Assembly (NCBI RefSeq): GCF_000381545.1
Contig: NZ_KB906677.1
Span: 138,638 to 202,637, forward strand
Reading direction: 5' to 3'
DNA length: 64,000 nt
Origin: Rhodonellum psychrophilum GCM71 = DSM 17998
GTDB taxonomy: Bacteria; Bacteroidota; Bacteroidia; Cytophagales; Cyclobacteriaceae
Below the pieces are notes generated by a model, which was given only the letters and a program-made list of their open reading frames with translations, did not search any database and was not told the origin of the DNA. Shown here one piece after another: positions 53,782 through 62,780 of this stretch; position 1 is the stretch's first letter; every line of letters begins with the position of its first letter. The translations under genes and the position numbers were made by a program.

Positions 53782-54069
53782 ATGGGAAATATTTCAGAAC
53801 TGACCGATCAGGATATTGATAGAGTCATCGAAATGGCTTGGGAAGACCGTACGGCTTTTGATGCCATCGAAAGGCAATTTAATCTTGTCGAAAAAGAAGT
53901 GATCACCATCATGAGAAGGGAGATGAAACCAAGTTCCTTCAGGATGTGGCGCGAAAGGGTTCAGGGAAGAAAAACCAAACATGCCGCCAAGGCCACCGAA
54001 GAAGTGAATCATTTCAAATCGAAGATGCAAAAAGGAATTGCCTTGAACAAAATGAGCAAAAGAAACTAA
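53782..54069 (+). CDS. TIGR03643 / DUF2805 family protein
   Basis: 95 residues from the ATG at 53782; an upstream TTG-type start would add 8 residues. The family pattern is plain: ELTDQDIDRVIEMAWEDRTA, FDAIERQFNLVEKEVITIMR, KPSSFRMWRERVQGRKTKHA. The first half reads like a helix-turn-helix. The function is unknown, and the gene lies 41 bp from the divergent photolyase. Confidence 0.82.
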   Translation: MGNISELTDQDIDRVIEMAWEDRTAFDAIERQFNLVEKEVITIMRREMKPSSFRMWRERVQGRKTKHAAKATEEVNHFKSKMQKGIALNKMSKRN

Positions 54070-54171
54070 TCTACCTTCACCGAGCCGGCAATTGCCCAAA
54101 TAGTGCTGTTTATTTTTTTGTTGAGCCCACCTCCTTTTACCGGCAAAAAACAAAACAGTTCCTAAGAGCAC

Positions 54172-54207
54172 AAAAAAAGCATGACCTACCTGGCCATGCT
54201 TTTTCCA
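54172..54207. terminator. Hairpin between the TIGR03643 and rhodanese genes
   Basis: AAAAAGCATG pairs with CATGCTTTTT across an 11- to 12-nt loop; with A-run and T-run flanks it can serve both convergent genes. Confidence 0.65.
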
Positions 54208-54230
54208 ATTTCCCAAACCTACATTTATTC

Positions 54231-54566
54231 TTACACCAATTCGAATGGCCAGTCCATTACTCCACCGGCAAGATTATATACTTTTTCAAATCCATTTTTC
54301 CCCATTACATCAGCCGCTTGGCCACTTCTGTTGCCACTGCGACAGTAAAGGTAATAGGACTTGTCCTTTGGAAGATTCTGGATCTGAGCCAAAAATCCTG
54401 GACCCATGATGTCAATATTCCTGGCTCCTTTTATTTTCCCAGAATTGAATTCTCCCGCCGATCTTACATCGATTAGCACGGCATCTTTTGCAGTTAGACC
54501 TTTGTTGAAATCTTCTGACTTCAAGTCTATATAGTTTTTTGGTTTTGATCTAAAGAAATCAAACAT
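54231..54566 (-). CDS. Single-domain rhodanese (sulfurtransferase)
   Basis: 111 residues forming one rhodanese domain: VLIDVRSAGEFNSGKIKGAR, the active-site loop YCRSGNRSGQAA with the persulfide-carrying Cys, and VYNLAGGVMDWPFELV. There is no signal peptide, so it is cytoplasmic. With the membrane protein and the persulfide dioxygenase that precede it on this strand, it suggests a sulfide or persulfide handling group. Confidence 0.88.
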   Translation of the reverse strand: MFDFFRSKPKNYIDLKSEDFNKGLTAKDAVLIDVRSAGEFNSGKIKGARNIDIMGPGFLAQIQNLPKDKSYYLYCRSGNRSGQAADVMGKNGFEKVYNLAGGVMDWPFELV

Positions 54567-54648
54567 AGTTTTTTATGGTTTTATCAATACAAAATTACGC
54601 CCCGGAACATCTCTAAACCGTAACCTTTATCACAATCATTGTTTTTTT

Positions 54649-54891
54649 TTACGCCACTTCCTTTTTGACAATAAATTTTGTATTCACTTTCAGCACGACC
54701 AACCTGAGCAAAAGTACCCATGGAAGACCATGATAGACGAAGTCGAACCAATCCAACAGCTGCATTCCAACGCCCCCTCCGGCGATCCATTTGATTTTCC
54801 CCCAGATGTGTGGCTCAGGAAAAAAAGGTGCCAGACCGAGTGTCAAACAGAAGATGATCACCAGACGCCAGTTATTTATAGTTGATTTCAT
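54649..54891 (-). CDS. Small membrane protein in the persulfide cluster
   Basis: 80 residues from the ATG at 54891 (MKSTINNWRLVIIFCLTLGL); a longer reading frame upstream adds 37 residues without membrane or export character. It has two hydrophobic segments, the second HGLPWVLLLRLVVLKVN, separated by a glycine-rich loop (IKWIAGGGVGMQLLDWFDFV). I do not recognise a function. The frequent association of such proteins with rhodanese genes in Bacteroidota is from memory. Confidence 0.65.
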   Translation of the reverse strand: MKSTINNWRLVIIFCLTLGLAPFFPEPHIWGKIKWIAGGGVGMQLLDWFDFVYHGLPWVLLLRLVVLKVNTKFIVKKEVA

Positions 54892-55058
54892 TTTTTTCGC
54901 TCCTTTATTTTTGTGCGTCATTGAGATCCAGCTTTTGTCAACAAAGCCCCCCAAATCCGCAATATGGATCATTTTATCTCTATTGGGCTGTTTCAAAAGC
55001 AATTAGGACAACCTCTTGATTCTCCATTTTGCCTATAAAACAGGGGTTTTATCAATTC

Positions 55059-56498
55059 TTATTTCTTGTATTCCAAAATTGCACCACTCATATCGAGTAC
55101 TTTTGTGGTCTTAAGGGCATTCTTCACAATACTGCTACCCGCCGCGGAGCGATATCCGGTACCACAGTGGATCACCACTGGCTTTCCAGTTGGAATTTCC
55201 CCGGCACGTTCCATCAGCTCTGGAAGGGGGATATTGATGGCATTTTCAAACACCTTACCCTCGGCCACCTCTCCTGCATTTCTGATATCAATGATTGTAA
55301 AAGCATCTTTGTTTTGATCAAAGAGGTCTTGATCGAAAGTGTCGGATTGCATACCATCCTTGGCATCAAACACAAATGCACCCTGAATAAAGGTTTCATA
55401 CCCGATTTTGGCGGTTTTGGAGATGAGTGCTTGAAGATGCACTTCATCTTTGCCTATCAAATAGAAGCTGTCTCCTGGCGCCACAATACTTCCCAACCAG
55501 GTTTCGAACTTGGCGCCATCCATGATGTTAACAGCATCCTCCAGATGCGAAGCTTTGTATTCCGCTTCATGTCGACCATCGATAATGATGCTCCCAGGTC
55601 CTGGTTGGTAATTCCTTTCCAGTATAGTGACCTTTTCTACCGAGGCGACAAAGGGTTCCGCTCCGATTTTATTGACATCCACATTGAAAGGGAAATATTT
55701 CGGAATAAAAGGTTGGTCCTCCAAAAGAAGGGAAACAAATTCCGCTTCCGTCATTTCTTGCAATGCATAATTGGTTGCCTTTTCGGCTCCGATGGTGCTG
55801 CTTTTTTCTTGACTCATGGATTTCCCACAAAGTGAGCCCGCCCCATGGGCTGGAAAGACGGCCACTTCATCATCCAGTGTCATGAGTTTCTCGCGCGTAC
55901 TTTTGTACATCATCTTGGCCAATTCTTCTCTTTTTGCCATGATGCTACCTGCGGATTCTCTGAGGTCGGGACGGCCTACGTCACCGATGAAAAGCGTGTC
56001 ACCCGTAAAAACAGCAACATCTTCACCATTCTCTTCCACCACAATGGAAATCCCGTCCGGAGAATGCCCGGGAGTGAAAACAGCCCTCAATTTTACGTTC
56101 GGTGAAAGCACTATTTCGTCCCCTTCATCAAAGGCTTGGTGCGGGTAATTGGCTCCGACCAATTTGCTGACATAAATCGTAGCGCCTGTGGTTTGATAAA
56201 TCTCCAAATGGGAACTGACAAAATCCGCATGGGGATGGGTTTCGATCACCCCGATAATTTTGGCGTTTTTGGACGCTGCGTAATCATAATACGGCTGGGG
56301 ATCACGTCCCGGATCCACCAAAACTATTCCTCCATCCACACCGACTGCATAGCTGAAATGTGCCAATCCATCGTCTTCGAATTGTTTGATTTCCACATTT
56401 TCCAACGATTTTGCTTTGATCAACTGTTCAAATTGAAAGGCGTCTGCATTGGAAAAAAATACAAGAAACAAGAGTAAATAAATGGGGATTTTTTTCAT
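55059..56498 (-). CDS. Exported persulfide dioxygenase-rhodanese fusion (CstB-like)
   Basis: 479 residues: signal peptide (MKKIPIYLLLFLVFFSNADA), a metallo-beta-lactamase domain of the ETHE1/CstB type (about 25-260), an inactive rhodanese-like domain (about 270-370, IIIDGRHEAEYKASHLEDAV, no Cys) and an active rhodanese domain (about 385-479, VIHCGTGYRSAA). The metal motif is THPHADF, where canonical two-metal enzymes have HxHxDH, consistent with the mononuclear iron site of persulfide dioxygenases. FTPGHSPD and FTGDTLFIGDVGRPDL complete the site. The export signal is unusual: most relatives are cytoplasmic. Confidence 0.82.
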   Translation of the reverse strand: MKKIPIYLLLFLVFFSNADAFQFEQLIKAKSLENVEIKQFEDDGLAHFSYAVGVDGGIVLVDPGRDPQPYYDYAASKNAKIIGVIETHPHADFVSSHLEIYQTTGATIYVSKLVGANYPHQAFDEGDEIVLSPNVKLRAVFTPGHSPDGISIVVEENGEDVAVFTGDTLFIGDVGRPDLRESAGSIMAKREELAKMMYKSTREKLMTLDDEVAVFPAHGAGSLCGKSMSQEKSSTIGAEKATNYALQEMTEAEFVSLLLEDQPFIPKYFPFNVDVNKIGAEPFVASVEKVTILERNYQPGPGSIIIDGRHEAEYKASHLEDAVNIMDGAKFETWLGSIVAPGDSFYLIGKDEVHLQALISKTAKIGYETFIQGAFVFDAKDGMQSDTFDQDLFDQNKDAFTIIDIRNAGEVAEGKVFENAINIPLPELMERAGEIPTGKPVVIHCGTGYRSAAGSSIVKNALKTTKVLDMSGAILEYKK

Positions 56499-56666
56499 AT
56501 TACTGATTCAAGTTATTTAACAAAATTAGCATTTTTGACAGGCAACATCTGTGATGTTTGTTACAAGCCCCATAAAACCACAACTTGTGAAAATGATCGT
56601 CTGTATCCAATGTTACGCAATTCGTCCCTCCTCGTCCCGAAATTAGCGGCACAAAAAACAAAATGC

Positions 56667-57263
56667 ATGAAAAATTTCTGGAATGAAAAATTTAAAAACC
56701 AACCAAATTTATATGGTAATGCACCCAACTTGTATTTCAAAGAAAAGCTAGAAGAAACCTTACCTGGTAAAATATTGCTCCCCGGCGAGGGTGAAGGCCG
56801 AAATGCAATCTACGCCGCATCCAAAGGCTGGAAGGTCACTGCATTTGATCAGAGTGTAATTGGGAAAACCCGTGCGGTCCAGCGGGCAGAATCCTTAGGA
56901 CTCCATATAGATTTTCAGATCTGCGATGTCAATGACTTCCGGACCACACCGAACGAGTTTGACATGTTGGCCTTCATTTATTTTCATTTACCACCTCCCC
57001 TGTCTGTCTCCATCTACCAAAAATTGCTGAAGGCGCTCAAACCCGGGGGCACTTTGGTCATTGAGGGATTTGGTAAGGATCAGTTGAATTACCCATCGGG
57101 TGGCCCCAAAGACATAGAAATGCTCTATGCCATGAATGAGTTGAAAGGCGTTTTTCCTGGGGTCAAGTGGATTGAGGAATTTGATGGAATTCTCACGCTT
57201 CGGGAAGGAGAAGGGCATCTGGGAGATGGACATATCATCCGATTGAAAGGGATAAAGAAATAA
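56667..57263 (+). CDS. SAM-dependent methyltransferase, TehB/TPMT-like
   Basis: 198 residues from the ATG at 56667 (MKNFWNEKFKNQPNLYGNAP), preferred to an upstream frame with a 44-residue tail lacking family resemblance. SAM motif I is ILLPGEGEGRNAIYAASKG, followed by VTAFDQS, DMLAFIYFHLPPPL and LKPGGTLVIEGFG. It resembles methyltransferases acting on tellurite, selenium or thiols. It is divergent from the persulfide dioxygenase, so a role in handling reactive sulfur is possible but not shown. Confidence 0.8.
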   Translation: MKNFWNEKFKNQPNLYGNAPNLYFKEKLEETLPGKILLPGEGEGRNAIYAASKGWKVTAFDQSVIGKTRAVQRAESLGLHIDFQICDVNDFRTTPNEFDMLAFIYFHLPPPLSVSIYQKLLKALKPGGTLVIEGFGKDQLNYPSGGPKDIEMLYAMNELKGVFPGVKWIEEFDGILTLREGEGHLGDGHIIRLKGIKK

Positions 57264-57347
57264 ACAATATATTTAAAAGTGATGATTTTAATCACCTTTT
57301 AGTTTAATTTAATATTCGTAAATTAGTAAAACAAAAATCCCGAAACC

Positions 57348-58160
57348 ATGAAAATCCTTGTTCCCACTGATTTTTCCGACAATGCCAATAATGCTTTGGA
57401 ATTTGCCAAAAAAATAGCCCTTATGCATGGCGCTTCCATTACCTTATTGTTTACTTTTTATGCGATTTATGATTTTGCGGCGCAAGCTGCCGAAATCGTC
57501 GACCAAATAGAAAAGGATGCAAAAAAAGCGATGAAAGAAGAAGTGAAGGAAGGAGAAAAAGAAGGACTGAAAGTGGATTATAAGATCCTGCAAGGAGCCG
57601 TTTCCACTGTCATCACGGCCACGGCATTTAGAGAAGGCTATGACCTCATCGTGATGGGTACCCAAGGCGCGAGTGGCATGAAAAAAGCATTGATGGGTTC
57701 CAATACCGGAAATGTCATCAAAGAAAGTAAAGTCCCCGTATTGGCGGTACCTAGCAATGCCACTTGGAAAAAGATAAACAAAATCAGTGTTTCCGTCGAA
57801 TTGGCGAAGGAAGAGGAACTGAATTACAAAAAATTGATGATGCTCACGGCACCATTCAAGGTTCCCTATGAGTTTCTCCATGTGGAAAAAACCCATGCTT
57901 TCGAAAAAGACATCACACTCAAGGGATTGGAGTCCTATTTGAAGGAAAACTATCCGAAGCAATCCATCTCTTTTATAGTCAAAACGGCCGAGGAAGTGAC
58001 CACAGGCATTGACAAATATTTGAAAAAAAACAAAGGCACACTCTTGGTCATGTTCTACAAAAACAAGTCATTCTTTGAATACCTCTTCAACAAGAGCCAA
58101 ACCGTGGAAATGGTCTACCACACCCATGTCCCCCTTTTGGTATTAAAGACCAACCCTTAA
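57348..58160 (+). CDS. Universal stress protein (tandem UspA domains)
   Basis: 270 residues, two UspA folds. The first (1-145) starts MKILVPTDFSDNANNALEFA and has the ATP-binding motif G-x2-G-x9-G-S as MGTQGASGMKKALMGSNTGN. The second (about 150-270, VSVELAKEEELNYKKLMMLT) lacks that motif. It is probably an ATP-binding stress protein. Its stop overlaps the convergent lipase gene by 4 bp. A weak hairpin (GTGAT/ATCAC) lies just upstream. Confidence 0.88.
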   Translation: MKILVPTDFSDNANNALEFAKKIALMHGASITLLFTFYAIYDFAAQAAEIVDQIEKDAKKAMKEEVKEGEKEGLKVDYKILQGAVSTVITATAFREGYDLIVMGTQGASGMKKALMGSNTGNVIKESKVPVLAVPSNATWKKINKISVSVELAKEEELNYKKLMMLTAPFKVPYEFLHVEKTHAFEKDITLKGLESYLKENYPKQSISFIVKTAEEVTTGIDKYLKKNKGTLLVMFYKNKSFFEYLFNKSQTVEMVYHTHVPLLVLKTNP

Positions 58161-58996
58161 TTCAACCTTTTTTCGATCCAAATCAAGATCTCATCCATGA
58201 TCTGCTCCTTTTCAAATTCATTGAGCAGTTCATGGTAGAGACCAGGATATTTGATGAGGTTCTTGTCTTGGGAAGAAATTTTTCCATACAAAAGATCACT
58301 TCCTTTTGGGTTGATCAACTTGTCATCGGTACCATGCAGGATGAGTATTGGCAAGGTAAATGAAGGCATCTTTTCTTCCACCTGCCCCATCATCCTCAAG
58401 ATTTCGTACGCTGTTCTTGCAGCAACAGCCTGATGGTAGACCAGCGGATCTTCATCGTATTTCCTGACTTCCTCTTGGTCTCTTGAAACCATTTTACTGT
58501 CCAATTTCAATACCTTTAATTTGGGGGCAAGCTTGCTGATCCAAGCAGAGGCCGCGATTAAAATCTTGGACACATTTTCGGCAGGCATCAAAGCTGCGGC
58601 ACTCAATACAATACCTCTCGCATCTGGCTGATAGTTGACCACGTAGCTCGTCACCAAGCCCCCGCCCATGCTGTGGCCGAATATAAAAGATGGAATACTT
58701 CCCGCAAAACCCTTGACCTTCCCAAAAAGAGCATCAATATCCTTTAGGTAATCCTCATAGTTTTCAAAATAGGCTGTTGGAGATGGCAAAGAGGATTTCC
58801 CGTGGCCCCTTCCATCAAAAGTGAAAACCGAAATATGATGGGACGCCAATTTTTCGGCAAAATGCATGTACCTACCACTATGCTCCCCCAAGCCATGGAC
58901 AATCAATACCGCTGCCTTGGGAACTTCTGGCAACCACGCTTGAAGATAAAGTTTGATCCCGTCATGAGTGGTATATTCGGTTTCCAGATGTTTCAT
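58157..58996 (-). CDS. Alpha/beta hydrolase, monoacylglycerol lipase / lysophospholipase type
   Basis: 279 residues from the ATG at 58996 (MKHLETEYTTHDGIKLYLQA). The oxyanion region VLIVHGLGEHSGRYMHFAE is followed by the nucleophile elbow FGHSMGGGL, the acid in ILHGTDDKLINP and the catalytic His in YPGLYHELLNE. These are the marks of the serine aminopeptidase S33 / PldB-like family. No signal peptide is visible. Confidence 0.87.
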   Translation of the reverse strand: MKHLETEYTTHDGIKLYLQAWLPEVPKAAVLIVHGLGEHSGRYMHFAEKLASHHISVFTFDGRGHGKSSLPSPTAYFENYEDYLKDIDALFGKVKGFAGSIPSFIFGHSMGGGLVTSYVVNYQPDARGIVLSAAALMPAENVSKILIAASAWISKLAPKLKVLKLDSKMVSRDQEEVRKYDEDPLVYHQAVAARTAYEILRMMGQVEEKMPSFTLPILILHGTDDKLINPKGSDLLYGKISSQDKNLIKYPGLYHELLNEFEKEQIMDEILIWIEKRLN

Positions 58997-59388
58997 GTAT
59001 AATTTTTTAGTTTGCAACCATGCAATTTTTTTCCTTCCAAAGGGTATCGTCAATCCCAACCAAGGAATCGCAACAATATCTCTTAATCCACTGCAAAAGG
59101 GCCAAGCAATCCAAAACCCAATTCAACGGCCTGAATGATTCTTCTTCCGGCAAAGGACAGAATCCCGAGGGCTTCGCCCCCAGCACTGATGAAATCATTA
59201 CACCCAAAATGACGCTATTCAAAAATAATCACAAGTAGAATAATGAAAAACCTGTTTATATAAATATGGTTCTAGGTTTCACCGAATTTACTAAAATCCA
59301 CTTATACAGAACATTGTATCCAAAATAAATATGTCTGCGAAGTTTTATCCTACAAAGAAAAATCCAGTCTTTGGAAATCCATTAAGAC

Positions 59389-59406
59389 AACAAGCTTAAG
59401 CTTGTT
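59389..59406. repeat. Perfect 18-bp palindrome in a 480-bp gap
   Basis: AACAAGCTTAAGCTTGTT is self-complementary over 18 bp. It lies in the gap 58997-59480 between the lipase and menB, where I see no convincing gene; small frames there have no family resemblance. Confidence 0.5.
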
Positions 59407-59480
59407 CCCAAACCTGGAAAAGTTAAGGATTGGGAAAAATTGGGTTTTGAAGAGATTCCTCCAAAACCCAAAAAAAATCA

Positions 59481-60314
59481 TTAAGGAATCCACTTGACAT
59501 CCTTGAAATCAGGTTTTCTTTTCTCCAGAAAAGCATCTCTTCCCTCTTTCGCTTCTTCGGTCATATAGGCCAAGCGCGTGGCTTCTCCTGCAAATATCTG
59601 CTGCCCCACCATTCCGTCATCCGTCAGGTTAAAGGCAAATTTCAGCATCCTGATGGAAGTCGGAGATTTCTCCAGAATTTCTGTGGCCCATTGATAGGCA
59701 GTTTCTTCCAATTCTGCATGGGGAATTACGGCATTGACCATACCCATTTCAAAAGCCTCCTGAGCGGAATAATTCCTGCCTAAAAAGAAGATTTCCCTTG
59801 CTCTTTTTTGCCCGATCATTTTGGCCAGATAAGCAGATCCATATCCTCCGTCAAAACTGGTCACGTCTGCATCCGTCTGCTTGAAAATCGCATGTTCCTT
59901 GCTTGCCAAGGTCAAATCGCAGACAACATGGAGACTGTGTCCCCCACCAACTGCCCATCCGGGAACCACCGCAATGACGACTTTGGGCATGAAGCGGATC
60001 AATCTCTGTACTTCCAGAATATTCAAGCGATGCATTCCATCATCTCCTACATATCCCTGATGTCCACGGGCTTTTTGATCTCCACCTGAACAAAAAGAAT
60101 AGACACCATCTTTCGGAGAAGGTCCTTCTGCCGATAGCAAAACCACCCCAATGGAAGTATCTTCCCTTGCATCCAAAAATGCCTCATAAAGTTCGCTGGT
60201 CGTTCTGGGTCGAAAAGCATTTCTGACTTCAGGACGATTGAAGGCAATCCTTGCCACTCCCCCGCTTTTTTTATATGTGATGTCTTGATATTCTTTTACC
60301 GTTATCCAATTCAT
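59481..60314 (-). CDS. menB: 1,4-dihydroxy-2-naphthoyl-CoA synthase
   Basis: Closes the naphthoate ring of menaquinone from o-succinylbenzoyl-CoA. 277 residues from the ATG at 60314 (MNWITVKEYQDITYKKSGGV). Crotonase-fold marks: FCSGGDQKARG, the oxyanion region VVPGWAVGGGHSLHVVCDL, and the family-specific DADVTSFDGGYGSAYLA. It is divergent from menE with about 170 bp between; the rest of the men pathway is not in this window. Confidence 0.94.
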   Translation of the reverse strand: MNWITVKEYQDITYKKSGGVARIAFNRPEVRNAFRPRTTSELYEAFLDAREDTSIGVVLLSAEGPSPKDGVYSFCSGGDQKARGHQGYVGDDGMHRLNILEVQRLIRFMPKVVIAVVPGWAVGGGHSLHVVCDLTLASKEHAIFKQTDADVTSFDGGYGSAYLAKMIGQKRAREIFFLGRNYSAQEAFEMGMVNAVIPHAELEETAYQWATEILEKSPTSIRMLKFAFNLTDDGMVGQQIFAGEATRLAYMTEEAKEGRDAFLEKRKPDFKDVKWIP

Positions 60315-60482
60315 GGTATTCTTGATTTGATTGAGCAATAAATTTTATGCAAGATAACAGGCTTCACCAAAATTCTACGGTTTTTTAGTTCCCTTCTTTT
60401 GCTGAAATTAAAACTCCTGAATTGGATGAAAATTCGAATTTTGATCCAGTTATCATTATTTTGCGTTCCATTAATTTGAACC

Positions 60483-61559
60483 ATGGGGAAAATCATTTTA
60501 CAAATCGGGAGTTATTCATTTGAGGAAATCAAGAATAGCCTTTGGACTGAGAAAGACCCCTACTTGGAATCTTCCCTGCGGTTTTGTAGGGATTGGCTGA
60601 GGGGAGAAATGCTCTTCGAACTTTCAACTTCCGGATCTACTGGTACTCCCAAAACCATCACCGTCCATCGCCGGCAGATGGAGATCAGCGCCAAGGCCAC
60701 CAAGGATTTCTTTGGCATTCAGCCCAATTCGCTTTTGTTGTGCTGCCTGAGTACAGACATGATCGCAGGGAAAATGATGTTGGTCAGGGCCTTGGAGTGG
60801 GATGCAGATGTTGTATTGGTTGCACCAAAGGAGAATCCGCTCTTGGAACTAAGTATGAATCGGGAATTCGATTTTGCCGCGATGGTACCCATGCAGGTAG
60901 CGGCGTGTCTGGACAGTACAAAAACCGCCGGCGAGCTGAAAAAAATCAAACAACTGATCATTGGAGGTGCTCCAATATCCCCCGCCCTTTTGGAGAAAAT
61001 AGGGATGGAAAAATTGAATGCTTACCAAACCTACGGCATGACCGAGACGGTTTCCCATGTGGCCTTGGCTAAAATCAACGGACAAAAACCCATCTATACC
61101 GCTCTGCCCAACGTTGGCATCGGAACGGATGCGTCGGGGCGCTTGTGGTTGGAAGCGCCGATGGCTCAGGAAAAACACTTACAGACCAATGATTTGGTGG
61201 AATTGATCGGAAACAATCAGTTTGTCTGGCTTGGAAGAGCCGATTTTACGATCAATTCAGGAGGGATCAAAATCCAACCGGAAATCCTTGAACCCCAGCT
61301 GGCAGCGATTGTTTCTGAATTTTTTCCAAAAAGTGATTTTTTCCTTTCCGCCCTTGAAGATTCCAAGTTTGGCCAAAAATTGGTTTTGGTCATTGAAAAT
61401 ACACAGCCAGAACAAAAAAGGGCAAAAGATTTGCTAATGGAGATCCGGAAAAACTTCCATAAACATCTTGTTCCCAAAACAGTTTTATTCGTTTCGGATT
61501 TCATGAGAACCCCTTCCGGAAAGATTAACCGAAGGGCCAACCTTAACATTGCCAAATGA
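60483..61559 (+). CDS. menE: o-Succinylbenzoate-CoA ligase (short AMP-binding form)
   Basis: 358 residues, about 100 shorter than many acyl-CoA ligases because the N-terminal part is reduced, as in other Bacteroidota MenE. The ATP/AMP motif is STSGSTGTPKTI, and TYGMTETVSHVAL, LGRADFTINSGGIKI and the C-terminal lysine region RTPSGKINRRA follow. It makes o-succinylbenzoyl-CoA, the substrate of MenB encoded divergently. Its stop overlaps the next start by 4 bp. Confidence 0.9.
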   Translation: MGKIILQIGSYSFEEIKNSLWTEKDPYLESSLRFCRDWLRGEMLFELSTSGSTGTPKTITVHRRQMEISAKATKDFFGIQPNSLLLCCLSTDMIAGKMMLVRALEWDADVVLVAPKENPLLELSMNREFDFAAMVPMQVAACLDSTKTAGELKKIKQLIIGGAPISPALLEKIGMEKLNAYQTYGMTETVSHVALAKINGQKPIYTALPNVGIGTDASGRLWLEAPMAQEKHLQTNDLVELIGNNQFVWLGRADFTINSGGIKIQPEILEPQLAAIVSEFFPKSDFFLSALEDSKFGQKLVLVIENTQPEQKRAKDLLMEIRKNFHKHLVPKTVLFVSDFMRTPSGKINRRANLNIAK

Positions 61560-61972
61560 AATTATTGATCCTCTTCTTTTCAGTTTTTATCATGATGCAA
61601 GATCAACCCTGTGCCGAAATCAAGTTAGAGGTCACAAATGTAAAAAACAGCCAGGGCGTGGTTAGAGTTTTGCTATTCGATGGGGAGAATGGTTTCCCAA
61701 ATGACCCCAAAAAAGCGTTCAAAAGTGCCTCAGGAGAAATTATCAACAACAAGGTCACTTTCACTTTTAAAGGAATCCCCAAAGGAGCTTATGCGATTTC
61801 GGTTTTCCATGACAGCCAAAACCTGGGATATTTACGCACAAATATTCTGGGAATCCCAAAGGATGATTATGGTTTTTCCAACAATGCCTCAGGGCACTTT
61901 GGTCCACCTTCGTTTGAAAAAGCAAAGTTTAGTGTGGACAAACAGAAAGTAGAAGTCCGTATCCGATTCTAA
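61556..61972 (+). CDS. DUF2141 exported protein
   Basis: 138 residues with an N-terminal signal-like stretch (MKLLILFFSVFIMM) and a DUF2141 beta-sandwich: EIKLEVTNVKNSQGVVRVLL, VTFTFKGIPKGAYAISVFHD, GIPKDDYGFSNNASGHFGPP. The function is unknown; the family is secreted or periplasmic. It overlaps menE by 4 bp, but a functional link to menaquinone is not implied. Confidence 0.85.
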   Translation: MKLLILFFSVFIMMQDQPCAEIKLEVTNVKNSQGVVRVLLFDGENGFPNDPKKAFKSASGEIINNKVTFTFKGIPKGAYAISVFHDSQNLGYLRTNILGIPKDDYGFSNNASGHFGPPSFEKAKFSVDKQKVEVRIRF

Positions 61973-62068
61973 GCCATTAAGTCAAACCGAAACTGGGTGA
62001 GTGAAAATTGATAGCCTTTAAAAATCATTGCAAAGATTCATTGGGAAATCGTTATATTCGCTTACCCT

Positions 62069-62470
62069 ATGAATCAACTATTTACATCAGGAAAAACCAA
62101 TCTTAAAAATGTATCACTGATAATAGTCTTGTTATTGGGTGTTTTTTCTTTTTCAGGATCAACAATCATTTCCACTCCTGATCTTGGCCAAAGTACCCTT
62201 ACCACGTCTCTTTTTACGCCCAACTCCAATTTTTCGATTAAATCAATTTCCTTTGAAAAGACAATTCTAATTCTTCAATTTCCCAAACATTCTAAAAACT
62301 CCCAAATATCTCTAACGGATACTTTATTGAATTTCAAGAGGCTAACAAAGCTAAAATGGAATGTCCTTATAAATAAATCAAATTTTTTCCCAACATCGGG
62401 TCGACTTTTTCCATTAAAAACAATCCCGAAAAACTCAAAAGAGGAAGCATCCCTTTTTAATCTGGGATAA
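62069..62470 (+). CDS. Hypothetical exported or membrane-anchored protein
   Basis: 133 residues with one hydrophobic segment near the N-terminus (NVSLIIVLLLGVFSFSGSTI), then a Ser/Thr- and Lys-rich part without recognisable domains. Codon use is ordinary. TATATTCG, one mismatch from the -7 consensus, lies about 15 bp before the start. The frame may be real or chance; I do not recognise it. Confidence 0.35.
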   Translation: MNQLFTSGKTNLKNVSLIIVLLLGVFSFSGSTIISTPDLGQSTLTTSLFTPNSNFSIKSISFEKTILILQFPKHSKNSQISLTDTLLNFKRLTKLKWNVLINKSNFFPTSGRLFPLKTIPKNSKEEASLFNLG

Positions 62471-62565
62471 AATTCATTCCCATAGCCATCGAAAATGGCG
62501 GAATTTCCTTTGTAAATACCGATACATTTATTGGGTGTCGGCAAATCAATTTAATTTATTAAAAA

Positions 62566-62763
62566 ATGAAATCCTTCAAAAGAAAATTGAGAAGATTTTG
62601 CTATTTTATCCTTTTGATATTGGGTTCAGCTGGTATAGGTTTGAGCGGTGGTGTACCGATCCCATTGTTCAATAAAAAAGAGGATTATGATGGAGGAAAT
62701 ATTGAAATGGTCGAGAACAAAAAGAAAGAGGATGATCAGTTTATGTTGAAAATAAACCTCTGA
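62566..62763 (+). CDS. Small single-pass membrane protein
   Basis: 65 residues: a strongly basic start (MKSFKRKLRRF), one hydrophobic segment (CYFILLILGSAGIGLSGGVP) and a charged tail (NIEMVENKKKEDDQFM). Inner-membrane orientation with the tail outside the cytoplasm is likely. I do not recognise the family. It is convergent with the glycosyltransferase-like gene. Confidence 0.5.
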   Translation: MKSFKRKLRRFCYFILLILGSAGIGLSGGVPIPLFNKKEDYDGGNIEMVENKKKEDDQFMLKINL

Positions 62764-62780
62764 AGATTTCTACGCTTTGA

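Noticed and set aside
59020-59238. 72-codon plus-strand frame and a 71-codon minus-strand frame in the lipase-menB gap
   Set aside because: Low-complexity, Ser/Lys/Gln-rich, no export signal, no promoter box; both strands are equally open.
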